Below, in pieces: positions 7,836-15,427 of a DNA stretch of 39,963 bases (positions are counted from its first letter, which is position 1; every line of letters starts with the position of its first letter). The translations under genes and the position numbers were made by a program. Under the pieces are notes generated by a model that did no database searches, was not told where the DNA came from, and saw only the letters and a program-made list of their open reading frames with translations. Where the stretch lies: assembly GCA_937898715.1 (NCBI GenBank), contig CALEKA010000008.1, positions 1 to 39,963 on the forward strand. The letters run 5' to 3'. The stretch comes from an uncultured Prevotella sp. (lineage in GTDB: Bacteria; Bacteroidota; Bacteroidia; Bacteroidales; Bacteroidaceae).

Positions 7836-9578
7836 ATGACATACAAGAGAAAACTCCTTATCAACTTTACGCTGCTCTTTGCAGTGTTTACGGTGTTACT
7901 CGTGATGTTTCAGTACAATCGCGAGCGACAGTATAAGCGCGATCTGCTATCATCCCGACTCGAGAGCTATGCCGACGTAGTGGCGGGTGCGGTAGACCAA
8001 GACAAGCTACAAGACGACACGGTGCACTATGAGGACATTCTGCGCGTATTGCCCAATGATCTGCGCCTCACGGTAATCAACCGCGGAGGACGAGTGGTCT
8101 ATGAATCTACTCATCACAACATCATGGAGATGGGTAATCACCTGAACCGTCCCGAGGTGCAAGCCGCACTCAACAATGTGGAGGGAAGCGACATCCGCAT
8201 CTCCGACACCGACCATAGAGAATATTTCTACTACGCCAAGGCTTATGGCTCTTACTTGGTGCGTGTAGCTCTGCCATTCGACACGACAGTACAAAGTTTT
8301 ATGAAGGCCGACAACGTGTTTCTATGGTTCGTGCTTATGCTCTTCCCCGTGGCGATGGTGGCACTCATACAGATCTCTGACCACTTCGGAAAGGCGGTCA
8401 CAGGGCTGCGCAACTTCATGCTCTCTGCCGATAAGGGGCTGGTGGACTACGACCACATCGTCTTCCCCCACTCCGATCTGGGCGACATCGGACGAGACAT
8501 CATGCAGAAGTATCGCCAGCTCGAGGACTCCAACCACCTCATTGCCACAGAGCGTGAACGATTGATGCGCCATTTCCACTACTTCGAAGAGGGTATAGCC
8601 ATCTTCTCGCCTACACGCCATAAGCTCTATGCCAACCCGCGCTTCACGCAGTATGTCAACGCTTTAATGGACCATCCCACGCCCAACGTCGAAGCTATCT
8701 GGCAAACGGAGGCTTTTGCCCCAGCTATAGAATTTCTGCGTCTTAACGGCGGCACACGTCCCGTCACAGAGGAAGCGCCCGTATTTCGATTCAACACGAA
8801 GGCAGGAAGCATGACCCTGGGCGTGCAGCTCCTTATCTACAGTGATGGGAGCTTTGAGGTGACGCTTGCCGACGTGACCCGGGCGGAAAAGAATAAGCAC
8901 CTCAAGCAGCAGATGAGCAACAATATCACGCACGAGCTGCGCACGCCCGTGAGCAGCATTCGCGGATATATCGAGACGCTGCTGGAGTGTAAGAATCTCT
9001 CCGACGAACGCAAGCTGCACTTCTTGGAGAAGGCTCACGCACAAGTGGTCAGACTGACCGACCTCATCCGCGACGTGGCTCTCATCACCAAGACGGAAGA
9101 GGCTGCCGACCTCATGCCTCGTGAGGATGTAAAGATCCAGCAGGTTGTGGCCGATGCACAGGAAGACCTCCACGAGATGCTTACGAAGGCTCAGATGCAG
9201 CTCTTCGTAAACATTCCGCAAGATCTGACCATACACGGCAACTACTCGCTCGTATACTCTATCTTCCGCAACTTGTTGGAGAATAGTCTGCGCTATGCAG
9301 GCGAGGGTGCAGAAATCCACGTCAACTGCTACAACATAGATCGCGACATGGCTTATTTCTCCGTCTACGACACAGGCTGTGGCGTGCCCGAGGAGCACCT
9401 GCCGCGCCTATTTGAGCGCTTCTACCGCGTGAGCGAAGGTCGTACGCGCGACAACGGTGGTACGGGTCTTGGCCTCTCTATCGTGCGCAACGCCGTGCTC
9501 TTCCATCATGGCGATATCTCCGTAAGAAATCGTAAAGAGGGCGGATTGGAGTTTCTCTTTACGCTGAAGAATAAGTAA
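7836..9578 (+). CDS. Membrane sensor histidine kinase (PhoR-like arrangement)
   Basis: Cognate kinase for the preceding regulator. Residues about 5-24 (LLINFTLLFAVFTVLLVMFQ) form the first membrane helix, about 25-158 a periplasmic sensor region, and about 159-180 (VFLWFVLMLFPVAMVALIQI) the second helix. A PAS-like linker follows (about 238-350, with YFEEGIAIFSPTRHKLYAN). The phospho-acceptor His is in NNITHELRTPVSSIRGY (about residue 366), the N box is NLLENSLRYAGEG (about 480), and the G boxes are VYDTGCGVPE and GGTGLGLSIVRN (about 541). The ATG at 7836 was chosen; a TTG two codons earlier is also possible. No obvious HAMP motif is seen after helix 2. The long periplasmic region argues for an external signal. 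Confidence 0.92.
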   Translation: MTYKRKLLINFTLLFAVFTVLLVMFQYNRERQYKRDLLSSRLESYADVVAGAVDQDKLQDDTVHYEDILRVLPNDLRLTVINRGGRVVYESTHHNIMEMGNHLNRPEVQAALNNVEGSDIRISDTDHREYFYYAKAYGSYLVRVALPFDTTVQSFMKADNVFLWFVLMLFPVAMVALIQISDHFGKAVTGLRNFMLSADKGLVDYDHIVFPHSDLGDIGRDIMQKYRQLEDSNHLIATERERLMRHFHYFEEGIAIFSPTRHKLYANPRFTQYVNALMDHPTPNVEAIWQTEAFAPAIEFLRLNGGTRPVTEEAPVFRFNTKAGSMTLGVQLLIYSDGSFEVTLADVTRAEKNKHLKQQMSNNITHELRTPVSSIRGYIETLLECKNLSDERKLHFLEKAHAQVVRLTDLIRDVALITKTEEAADLMPREDVKIQQVVADAQEDLHEMLTKAQMQLFVNIPQDLTIHGNYSLVYSIFRNLLENSLRYAGEGAEIHVNCYNIDRDMAYFSVYDTGCGVPEEHLPRLFERFYRVSEGRTRDNGGTGLGLSIVRNAVLFHHGDISVRNRKEGGLEFLFTLKNK

Positions 9579-9613
9579 ACTCGCGATCTTTAAGCACCAA
9601 GTTTAAAGCACCA

Positions 9614-9659
9614 CAAGCGGGCTAAGACAGTGGGAACACCCAGAGTCTTAGCCCGCTTG
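9614..9659. terminator. Bidirectional terminator between the kinase and PurF-like genes
   Basis: A perfect 15-base stem (9614-9628 with 9645-9659, CAAGCGGGCTAAGAC) encloses a 16-base loop that can itself fold (TGGG/CCCA). It sits between convergent genes. A T-rich tract follows on the plus side at about 9679-9686. Confidence 0.75.
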
Positions 9660-9711
9660 CGTGTATGGTTCACGGAGATTTTTTCTTTATGCTTTCATTG
9701 TCATGGTGGCG

Positions 9712-11136
9712 CTACTCATTCCTGCCGCAACATCCCGTTCCGTCGAAGCAGTGGGTGCAGAGTTTGCACTTGGGAAGGCCGATGGCTTGGACGAGCGTCT
9801 CGAGCCTGTTGAAGCGAAGCGAGGTGAGGCCCAAACGGCGGCGTATCTCCTCCACCATGCGTTGGTACTCGGGCGAATCGGTGGTGGCGTAGCGCTCGAG
9901 GTGCTTGTTGGGATCGCCCTCGAAGTCGCCTATGATACGGCGCGTGATGAGCTCCATATCGCTCTTCGACGAGGTGAAACCGATGTAAGGACAACCATAG
10001 ATAAGCGGTGGACAGGCTATGCGCATGTGCACTTCGCGTGCACCATCCTCGAAGAGCACGCTCACATTGTCGCGGAGCTGCGTGCCACGCACGATGGAGT
10101 CGTCGCAGAAGAGCACACGTTTGCCACGCAGCATGTCGCGATTGGGAATGAGCTTCATCTTCGCCACGAGCGAACGCATCGACTGATCAGCGGGGGTGAA
10201 GCTACGGGGCCATGTGGGGGTGTACTTCGAGATGGCGCGTTGATAAGGCTTGCCCATACCTGCAGCATAGCCGAGCGCCATGCCTACTCCCGAGTCGGGG
10301 ATACCGCATACACAGTCCACCTCCGTATCGTCCTCGGCAGCCATGATGCGTCCATTCTCATAGCGCATCTCTTCTACATTGCGTTCCTCGTAGGTCGACG
10401 TGGGGAAGCCGTAGTATACCCACAGGAAGGAGCATATCTGCATCTGTTTGCGCGGTTCGCGGAGCTGCTCTATGCCCTCTGGGCGCAGACGCACCACTTC
10501 GCCCGGACCGAGGTAGCGCTCAGTGGTATAGTCGAGGTTGGGGAAAGCGGTGCTTTCGCTGGTGGCAGCATAGGCGCCGTTTTTCTTACCGATCACGATG
10601 GGCGTACGGCCCCATGAGTCGCGAGCGGCAATGATACCATCTTCTGTGAGCAAGAGCATGGAACAAGAGCCCTCTATATGGCGGAACACGTTGTCAATAC
10701 CATCGGCAAAAGTCTTGCCCTGAATGAGCAGCAATGCCACGAGTTCGGTAGGATTGGTCTTGCCCGACGATAGCTCGGTGAAGTGCATGTTCTGCTCGAG
10801 GAGTTGCTTCTCAAGCTCTGCCACATTCTGAATCTTAGCCACTGTGACGATGGCGAATCGGCCCAAGTGGGAGTTGAGCACGAGTGGCTGTGCATCTGTG
10901 TCGCTTATCACGCCAATGCCCGATGTGGCTCCTGCAAAGCGCGACAGGGTAGGCTCAAACTTTGTGCGGAAGTAAGAACTTTCCAGATTATGGATGGAAC
11001 GTGTGAATTTGCGCTCTTGCGCGTTGTACGTGGCGAGTCCGCCGCGGCGGGTACCGAGATGTGAGTTGTAGTCTGTGCCGTAAAAGAGATCGGCCACGCA
11101 GTCGATGCGCGAAACGGTTCCAAAGAAGCCTCCCAT
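9712..11136 (-). CDS. PurF-like amidophosphoribosyltransferase lacking the N-terminal nucleophile Cys
   Basis: Class II amidotransferase fused to a type I phosphoribosyltransferase, as in glutamine PRPP amidotransferase (first step of purine synthesis). The PRPP-binding motif VLFCDDSIVRGTQL is intact, as are the glutaminase-domain blocks SHLGTRRGG, NSHLGRFAIVTVAK, SGKTNPTE and GTPIV-like GRTPIVIGKK. Cysteines in QICSFLWVYYGFP, YGCPYIGF and KCKLCTHC match the positions of iron-sulfur ligands known in Bacillus PurF. However, the protein begins MGGFFGTVSR, where canonical enzymes begin MCG: residue 2 is Gly. I chose ATG 11136 (474 aa) because the frame continues to 11238 but the added part is unlike the family and covers a -7 box. 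From memory, Bacteroidetes also carry a second PurF with the Cys, so this may be an ammonia-using or divergent paralogue. Confidence 0.85.
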   Translation of the reverse strand: MGGFFGTVSRIDCVADLFYGTDYNSHLGTRRGGLATYNAQERKFTRSIHNLESSYFRTKFEPTLSRFAGATSGIGVISDTDAQPLVLNSHLGRFAIVTVAKIQNVAELEKQLLEQNMHFTELSSGKTNPTELVALLLIQGKTFADGIDNVFRHIEGSCSMLLLTEDGIIAARDSWGRTPIVIGKKNGAYAATSESTAFPNLDYTTERYLGPGEVVRLRPEGIEQLREPRKQMQICSFLWVYYGFPTSTYEERNVEEMRYENGRIMAAEDDTEVDCVCGIPDSGVGMALGYAAGMGKPYQRAISKYTPTWPRSFTPADQSMRSLVAKMKLIPNRDMLRGKRVLFCDDSIVRGTQLRDNVSVLFEDGAREVHMRIACPPLIYGCPYIGFTSSKSDMELITRRIIGDFEGDPNKHLERYATTDSPEYQRMVEEIRRRLGLTSLRFNRLETLVQAIGLPKCKLCTHCFDGTGCCGRNE

Positions 11137-11195
11137 GAGTAGTATGATGTTAGAATGATGAGTATAAGATACGAGATAAAAGGAGATGTAGGCTG

Positions 11196-11203
11196 CAAAT
11201 TTA
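11196..11203 (-). promoter_or_regulatory. Candidate -7 box for the PurF-like gene
   Basis: On the minus strand TAAATTTG matches TAnnTTTG, about 60 bases before the start at 11136. It lies inside the longer open frame, supporting the shorter start. No clear -33 TTTG is present. Confidence 0.45.
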
Positions 11204-11265
11204 CAAAATGCCGAGAGAGTATGCCCCCTAAGGTGCATGCTTTTTAAAGAGCCGTGCGAAAAAAG

Positions 11266-11297
11266 TTTGGCACTCCTGAAATAAAGACGTAATTTTG
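11266..11297 (+). promoter_or_regulatory. Consensus Bacteroidetes promoter before the palindromic element and DUF4250 gene
   Basis: TTTG at 11266-11269 and TAATTTTG at 11290-11297 are separated by exactly 20 bases, a near-ideal match to the sigma-ABfr promoter. Transcription would start near 11304, just before the palindromic element at 11318, so the whole element would be transcribed as the leader of the downstream gene. Confidence 0.72.
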
Positions 11298-11317
11298 CAC
11301 GCGAAATTCATACCTTA

Positions 11318-11557
11318 CTTAAGTTTCTGATTTAGCAAAGCGGGCTGAAAGCCCAGTGGCTTCCATAGCCCAAGGCAACGCCTTGGGTAGAGATAATCAA
11401 GAATGATACGCCCTGTAAGGGCAGAAGTAAGGACAATATATTTCTACTTTTGCCCTTACAGGGCGAAACAATACTGCTTATGGGATACCCAGGGCGATGC
11501 CCTGGGCTATGAATAGCATTGGGCTTTCAGCCCGTCCATTCTAAATCCGAAACTTGA
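11318..11557 (+). mobile_element. ~240-bp palindromic element, copy 1 (MITE/REP-like, no ORF)
   Basis: The ends are imperfect inverted repeats (AAGTTTCTGATTTAG at left, AAGTTTCGGATTTAG in the complement of the right end). The direct repeat ATACCTTA flanks it on both sides (11310-11317 and 11558-11565), as expected for an 8-bp target-site duplication. Inside are stacked hairpins: GGGCTGAAAGCCC, CCCAAGGC/GCCTTGGG, CCCTGTAAGGGC with GCCCTTACAGGG, CCCAGGGC/GCCCTGGG and GGGCTTTCAGCCC. There is no transposase, so it must be mobilised in trans if it moves. Confidence 0.78.
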
Positions 11558-11579
11558 ATACCTTATATATATTATTGTC

Positions 11580-11756
11580 ATGGCTATACCTCAAGACCCG
11601 ATGATGCTCTTCAGCTACATCAACACCAAGCTCCGCGACGACTACAGTTCCATCGACGCGCTCTGCGATGATCTCCACCTCGACCGCAAAGACTTAGAGA
11701 GCAAGCTCGGTAGCGCTGGATTTGAATACAACGCTGCTCAAAACAAGTTCTGGTAA
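11580..11756 (+). CDS. DUF4250 family small protein (58 aa)
   Basis: The product begins MAIPQDPMMLFSYINTKLRD and ends GFEYNAAQNKFW, with the middle reading DYSSIDALCDDLHLDRKDLE. This pattern (short, acidic, PxDPxMLFSxxNxKLRD opening and YxxxxNxFx close) is what I recall for DUF4250, a small cytosolic family of unknown function found in Bacteroidetes and Firmicutes. It is probably a compact helical bundle. It is the first gene of a tight group with the VanZ-like gene (14-base gap) and the DUF3822 gene. Its promoter lies upstream of the palindromic element, about 285 bases from the start codon. Confidence 0.8.
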   Translation: MAIPQDPMMLFSYINTKLRDDYSSIDALCDDLHLDRKDLESKLGSAGFEYNAAQNKFW

Positions 11757-11770
11757 ATACAGATCAATAG

Positions 11771-12175
11771 ATGAAAAAATCTTCGTTACAGGCTCTCGTG
11801 AAGCGCTTCCCGCTCACGATTGTGTGCGTCGTACTGATCTGGTATCTCTGCCTCTTCCGCCCGCCTCGCGTAAGGGAGCTCGACGATATCGTGGGCTTCG
11901 ACAAGCTTGTACACATCTCCATGTATCTTGGCACGTGCTGCGTGCTCTGGATGGAATACTTCCGCGCTCACTGCCAATGGTCGCTCACGAAGCGCGCCAT
12001 CATCGCGGTGATAGCCCCCATCTGCATGAGTGGCTTCATCGAGCTTGCGCAGGAGTACTTCACTACTTATCGCTCGGGCGACTGGGCCGACTTCGCTGCC
12101 AACTCCTTTGGCGTGCTCCTTGCCCTCGCGCTCTCACCCGCAGAGAAGCGCGTTTTTGCTCGAAAAAAGAAATAA
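11771..12175 (+). CDS. VanZ-like membrane protein
   Basis: The 134-aa protein has four predicted membrane helices: FPLTIVCVVLIWYLCLF, DKLVHISMYLGTCCVLWM, AIIAVIAPICMSGFIELAQ and SGDWADFAANSFGVLLALAL. The pattern FDKLVHxxxY, then GxxIELxQ, then RxxDWxDxxANxxGxxxG, is the VanZ-family core. VanZ proteins are linked to glycopeptide or lipoglycopeptide resistance, but most members have no known role, so no resistance function should be inferred here. Its TAA stop overlaps by one base with the ATG of the following gene (TAATG at 12173-12177), indicating coupling. The DUF4250 gene precedes it. Confidence 0.85.
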   Translation: MKKSSLQALVKRFPLTIVCVVLIWYLCLFRPPRVRELDDIVGFDKLVHISMYLGTCCVLWMEYFRAHCQWSLTKRAIIAVIAPICMSGFIELAQEYFTTYRSGDWADFAANSFGVLLALALSPAEKRVFARKKK

Positions 12176-13038
12176 TGGCATTCGGCGCGAAAGGTTTCCC
12201 TTTCGCCATCAACGCCCCATGCTTTCCCTCCAAAAGACTTTATCCTCTCGTGAACCTCTATATCCGTATCTCCGACATCGAACTGTGCTTTGCTACCTAC
12301 GAAGTGGGCGCAGCACAGAGTTTTCAGTTTAGCACGTTCCGTATGCAGCCTTCTGCTTCGCTTACGGTCAATCTGCGCATGGCCATGCAGCAGGTCGACT
12401 TGTTGCGGCAGCAGCAGTTTAGCAAGGTAGAGGTCTACGTCAACGCGCCCGTCACTCCCGTTCCCCTGGCGGAGTTTCAAGAGGAAGACGCCGAGACCAT
12501 CTACAATTATTGCTTCACGCCGGGCGAGAAGCAGCGAGTGTTTTACGACACCGTGCCCGCCTCCAACGCCGTGTTGCTCTTTGCCCTGTCTGAAGCCACT
12601 TGCCGCACTCTTGAGGAGGCTTTTGAGGGTGTCAGCGTGCGCTTTGCTGCCTCGCTCACTCCTATCGTGCAGCATTTCGCCAAGAAGGGACTTGCGGTGG
12701 CTGCCGATCGCCGCGTGTTTGTCTACACTCACGATACGACGCTCGATATCGTGGTGCTCGAGGAGAGTCGTCTCGTTATGCTCAACACCTACCAAGTGCG
12801 CACACTGACCGATGCCGACTACTATCTGTTCAATCTCATGCACCACTTGGGGCTTTCTACTGCCGATACTCCCATCTTCGTGGCGGGAACGCCCCTCATG
12901 CGCAATCCGCTGATTGAGGAGCTACAGAAATATGCGGCAAAGGTCTACCCCGTCAACCCCTCTGCCGAATTCAATCGTCACACCATCTCCACCACCGAGG
13001 GGGTGCCCTACGATCTCATGTGTGCGCTGCTGAAATAA
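12175..13038 (+). CDS. DUF3822 family protein
   Basis: The 287-aa protein has LYIRISDIELCFATYE near the N terminus, a middle segment EETIYNYCF-like (AETIYNYCFTPGEKQRVFYD), LLFALSEATCRTLEEAF, and a late DTTLDIVVLEESRLVMLNTY followed by DADYYLFNLMHHL. These match my memory of DUF3822, a Bacteroidetes family thought to have an actin/hexokinase-like fold and normally found directly before rsmD, as here. There is no signal peptide or membrane helix. The ATG at 12175 overlaps the previous stop by one base. The open frame runs further upstream through the VanZ gene, but that part is a shadow. The function is unknown. Confidence 0.82.
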   Translation: MAFGAKGFPFAINAPCFPSKRLYPLVNLYIRISDIELCFATYEVGAAQSFQFSTFRMQPSASLTVNLRMAMQQVDLLRQQQFSKVEVYVNAPVTPVPLAEFQEEDAETIYNYCFTPGEKQRVFYDTVPASNAVLLFALSEATCRTLEEAFEGVSVRFAASLTPIVQHFAKKGLAVAADRRVFVYTHDTTLDIVVLEESRLVMLNTYQVRTLTDADYYLFNLMHHLGLSTADTPIFVAGTPLMRNPLIEELQKYAAKVYPVNPSAEFNRHTISTTEGVPYDLMCALLK

Positions 13039-13074
13039 GTTTTTTTGGGGGGGTAACGGGTTAACAAGTAAGTA

Positions 13075-13316
13075 CTGAAGTTTCGGATTTAGGCTGGGCG
13101 GGCTGAAAGCCCAATGATATTCATAGCCCAGGGCAACGCCCTGGGTTTCCCGTAAGCAGTATTGTTTCGCCCTGTAAGGGCAAAAGTAGAAATATATTGT
13201 CCTTACTTCTGCCCTTACAGGGCGTATCATTCTTGATCAATTCTACCCAAGGCGTTGCCTTGGGCTATGGAATTCATTGGGCTTTCAGCCCGCCCATCCT
13301 AAATCCGGAACTTGAA
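13075..13316 (-). mobile_element. ~240-bp palindromic element, copy 2 (opposite orientation)
   Basis: This copy is the near-identical reverse complement of the copy at 11318-11557, shown by the asymmetric centre: AGAAATATATTGTCCTTAC here, GTAAGGACAATATATTTCT there. TAAGTA occurs at 13069-13074 and 13317-13322, a possible short or decayed target duplication. It fills the gap between the DUF3822 stop and rsmD, and its right end is about 38 bases upstream of the rsmD start codon. No other feature was seen in the gap (13039-13353) except a T7-G7 run at about 13040-13053. Confidence 0.78.
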
Positions 13317-13353
13317 TAAGTATGTTTTACACATTCTCATAAACATCATCTCT

Positions 13354-13890
13354 ATGCGTATCATTACAGGAAAATATAAAGGTCGTCACTTTGAAGTGCC
13401 CCGCACCTTCAAGGCTCGTCCTACGACCGACTTTGCCAAGGAGAATCTCTTCAACGTGCTCCGTGCTTATCTCGACTTTGAGGACACTCGTGCGCTCGAC
13501 CTCTTCGGTGGCACAGGTAGCATCTCGCTCGAACTACTTTCGCGCGGCTGCCCACGCGTGGTAACGATTGAGAAGGATCGTCGCCACTATGCCTTCATTC
13601 AGCAGTGTGCGCGCACGCTCTCTGACGATGCCTGGACGCCCATGTGTGGCGACGCGCTGCGCTTCATAGAGCGTGCGGTCGAGCCCTTCGACCTCGTATT
13701 TGCCGACCCTCCCTATGCTCTGCCCGAACTGGGCGAACTGCCCGATCGCGTGATGAACTCTGGGCTTGTAGGTGAGCATACGCTCTTCGTTCTGGAACAT
13801 GGTAAGAATTACGACTTTAGCTCCCGCCCCGACTTCTTGGAGCATCGCGCCTATGGCAGCGTAAACTTCAGTTTCTTCCGAAAAAAATAA
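13354..13890 (+). CDS. rsmD: 16S rRNA (guanine966-N2)-methyltransferase RsmD
   Basis: RsmD methylates G966 of 16S rRNA using SAM. The protein opens MRIITGKYKGRHFEVP, the family start (usually MRIIaGkyrGR), followed by RPTTDFAKENLFNVL. SAM-binding motif I is ALDLFGGTGSISLELLSRG, the next acidic motif is VVTIEKDRRHYAFIQ, and the catalytic motif is DLVFADPPYALPEL (DPPY). Length is 178 aa, normal for the family. I chose ATG 13354; the frame also opens at a TTG at 13312, but those residues would be encoded by the end of the repeat element. DUF3822 immediately upstream is the usual Bacteroidetes neighbour. Confidence 0.95.
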   Translation: MRIITGKYKGRHFEVPRTFKARPTTDFAKENLFNVLRAYLDFEDTRALDLFGGTGSISLELLSRGCPRVVTIEKDRRHYAFIQQCARTLSDDAWTPMCGDALRFIERAVEPFDLVFADPPYALPELGELPDRVMNSGLVGEHTLFVLEHGKNYDFSSRPDFLEHRAYGSVNFSFFRKK

Positions 13891-13896
13891 TATTTC

Positions 13897-14058
13897 GAAG
13901 TATTAAGTATTACAGCCTTTCAGCCAGTACTGGGGGCGACGCGTCCCCGCGTCGGCGTGTGAGAGAGATTGCATTACCTTCTTCACTATAATGCCGACGC
14001 GGGGACGCGTCGCCCCCAGTATTGGCTGTAATACTTAATACTTTATACTTAATACTTC
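13897..14058. repeat. Large palindrome with type-A hairpins and heptad tails, between rsmD and the DHHW gene
   Basis: Outer arms are AAGTATTAAGTATTACAG at 13899-13916 and its complement (CTGTAATACTTAATACTT) at about 14026-14043. Inside lie CAGCCAGTACTGGGGG and type-A hairpins at 13934-13956 and 13993-14015. The arms together are roughly 55 bases and pair almost perfectly around a ~36-base centre. Placed between convergent genes, it could act as a terminator for both, although it lacks a long T run. Confidence 0.82.
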
Positions 14059-14074
14059 TCCCAAGAGACCTGTA

Positions 14075-15397
14075 TTACTGTTGCAAGAACTTCAAGTAGC
14101 TCTTGTAGATATGAGGTGAGTAAGCCTTCATGATGTTGTTGGCAAAGAGGATGTCGGTCACCTTGTGCTCACGGACGTAGGCCTTCATATTGTGTGTGAA
14201 ATAGCGCGAGTCGATCACGTGAACCTCTTCGAAGGAGAAAAACAGGTAGCCGGGCAAGGCGTTGCCAAAGCTATCCTTGAGAATCAAGAGGCGACGGCCA
14301 TTCTTCGTCGAGGTCTCTACGCGCGTGATGCGTGTATCGCTCCCCATAAAGGTGCAGTAGGCAGCACCGCTACCATCCTTAAATTTGTTGAAGAAGATGC
14401 CCTTGTGGGGCTTTCCCTCGCCCGTGACCTTGTAGTGCTTGTCGATGGTGTAGTCGGTATAATAGGTGTTGTAGGTCACGCCTTGAGGCACGTAGTAGAC
14501 GAAGTCCTCGGGTGCATTCTTCACCGAGGCATCCTTAGAATAGCCATACATACTGCCCACGTAGCCGCGCACCACACGTCGTTCGTAGTGGGTCAAGTCC
14601 TGGAAGGGCACTCCTGCCACCTGTGCAAATCGTTGGGCAGCATAGTAAGCTCCGAGCGGTGCCCAGTGGTGGTCGGTGCGCAGATAGATGTCCTCCTTAG
14701 CATGGGTGGCCAGAGCGGTGTAAGCATCTACTGCCTTCACTTCGGGCGCGAGGTGGGCATAGATATTATTGATCGTAGGGCGCTGCGGATTGGTCATCTT
14801 GCGCGCCTTGTCGGGACAGTAGAACTCTGTGCTGGTGGGGATCACCATGCAGTAGACGTTGACTGCCGAACCAAACGTTTCCTTATATTTATTGGCAGCC
14901 TCAGCGTAGGCCACACCACCCTTCGAACTACCACCGTAGGCCATCAAGGCGCGCACATTCTTGCCACTGCCCACGATGATGATGCCCGCATTGGCTATCT
15001 TGGCTGTGCCGTCGGCATTGATATCGTTGTGGTATTCACCTACGTTGCGATCGTCGGGCTCGGGAGCCTCCTCTTCAGCCTCAGCATCGGTCGAGGCGGG
15101 AGCATCGGTCGAGGCGTGAAAGGTCACGTTGTCATCCGAGCTGACCACAAGCTTCTGTCCATCCTTCACGTTCATGCTCATGGCCATGAAGTGGTCGCGA
15201 TAGGGCTCGCTGTCGCTAAACCAGTGGCTCACGTCCTTGGTATACGATCCGTCGAAGAGTCGCTTCCAAGAGAATTCGGGCAACGTGGCCAGGTCGCGCT
15301 TCTCAAGTTCGGAGAAGGTGCTGCGCGGGAAGGTGTCGAACACCAGAGCGAAGGCGCAAAACACAAGGGCTATAATAGAAATATAGAGTTTATTCAT
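14075..15397 (-). CDS. DHHW-family exported protein (AlgX/AlgJ-like, SGNH-type)
   Basis: The 440-aa protein has an N-terminal signal anchor (LYISIIALVFCAFALVF) and then a Bacteroidetes DHHW-type layout: FPRSTFSELEKRDLATLPEF near the start, an acidic low-complexity segment (ASTDAEAEEEAPEPDD, about residues 98-115), VIPTSTEFYCPDKAR, the namesake LRTDHHWAPLGAYYAAQRFA (about 236-256), and LLILKDSFGNALPGYLFFSFEEVHVIDSRYF. In alginate systems, AlgX/AlgJ-type proteins use a D-x-H...S triad to move acetyl groups to a polysaccharide outside the cytoplasm. Here it is the last gene of an operon with an MBOAT protein and a second copy, so an extracytoplasmic O-acetylation role is inferred. Confidence 0.82.
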   Translation of the reverse strand: MNKLYISIIALVFCAFALVFDTFPRSTFSELEKRDLATLPEFSWKRLFDGSYTKDVSHWFSDSEPYRDHFMAMSMNVKDGQKLVVSSDDNVTFHASTDAPASTDAEAEEEAPEPDDRNVGEYHNDINADGTAKIANAGIIIVGSGKNVRALMAYGGSSKGGVAYAEAANKYKETFGSAVNVYCMVIPTSTEFYCPDKARKMTNPQRPTINNIYAHLAPEVKAVDAYTALATHAKEDIYLRTDHHWAPLGAYYAAQRFAQVAGVPFQDLTHYERRVVRGYVGSMYGYSKDASVKNAPEDFVYYVPQGVTYNTYYTDYTIDKHYKVTGEGKPHKGIFFNKFKDGSGAAYCTFMGSDTRITRVETSTKNGRRLLILKDSFGNALPGYLFFSFEEVHVIDSRYFTHNMKAYVREHKVTDILFANNIMKAYSPHIYKSYLKFLQQ

Positions 15398-15427
15398 CGG
15401 AGCGGAGATAGAGAATAAGGGTGAGGA

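Noticed and set aside
9661..10617. 318-codon frame antisense to the PurF-like gene
   Set aside because: Overlaps the PRPP-site and Fe-S-ligand parts of the PurF-like protein, whose motifs are unmistakable.
11318..13316. Composite transposon around DUF4250-VanZ-DUF3822
   Set aside because: No transposase, and the gene order DUF3822-rsmD is the usual one, so the block is native. Kept only as an inversion possibility.
14165..15418. 417-codon frame antisense to the DHHW gene
   Set aside because: Composition is that of a shadow frame (His, Val, Gly rich) and the sense strand has the DHHW motif and signal anchor.
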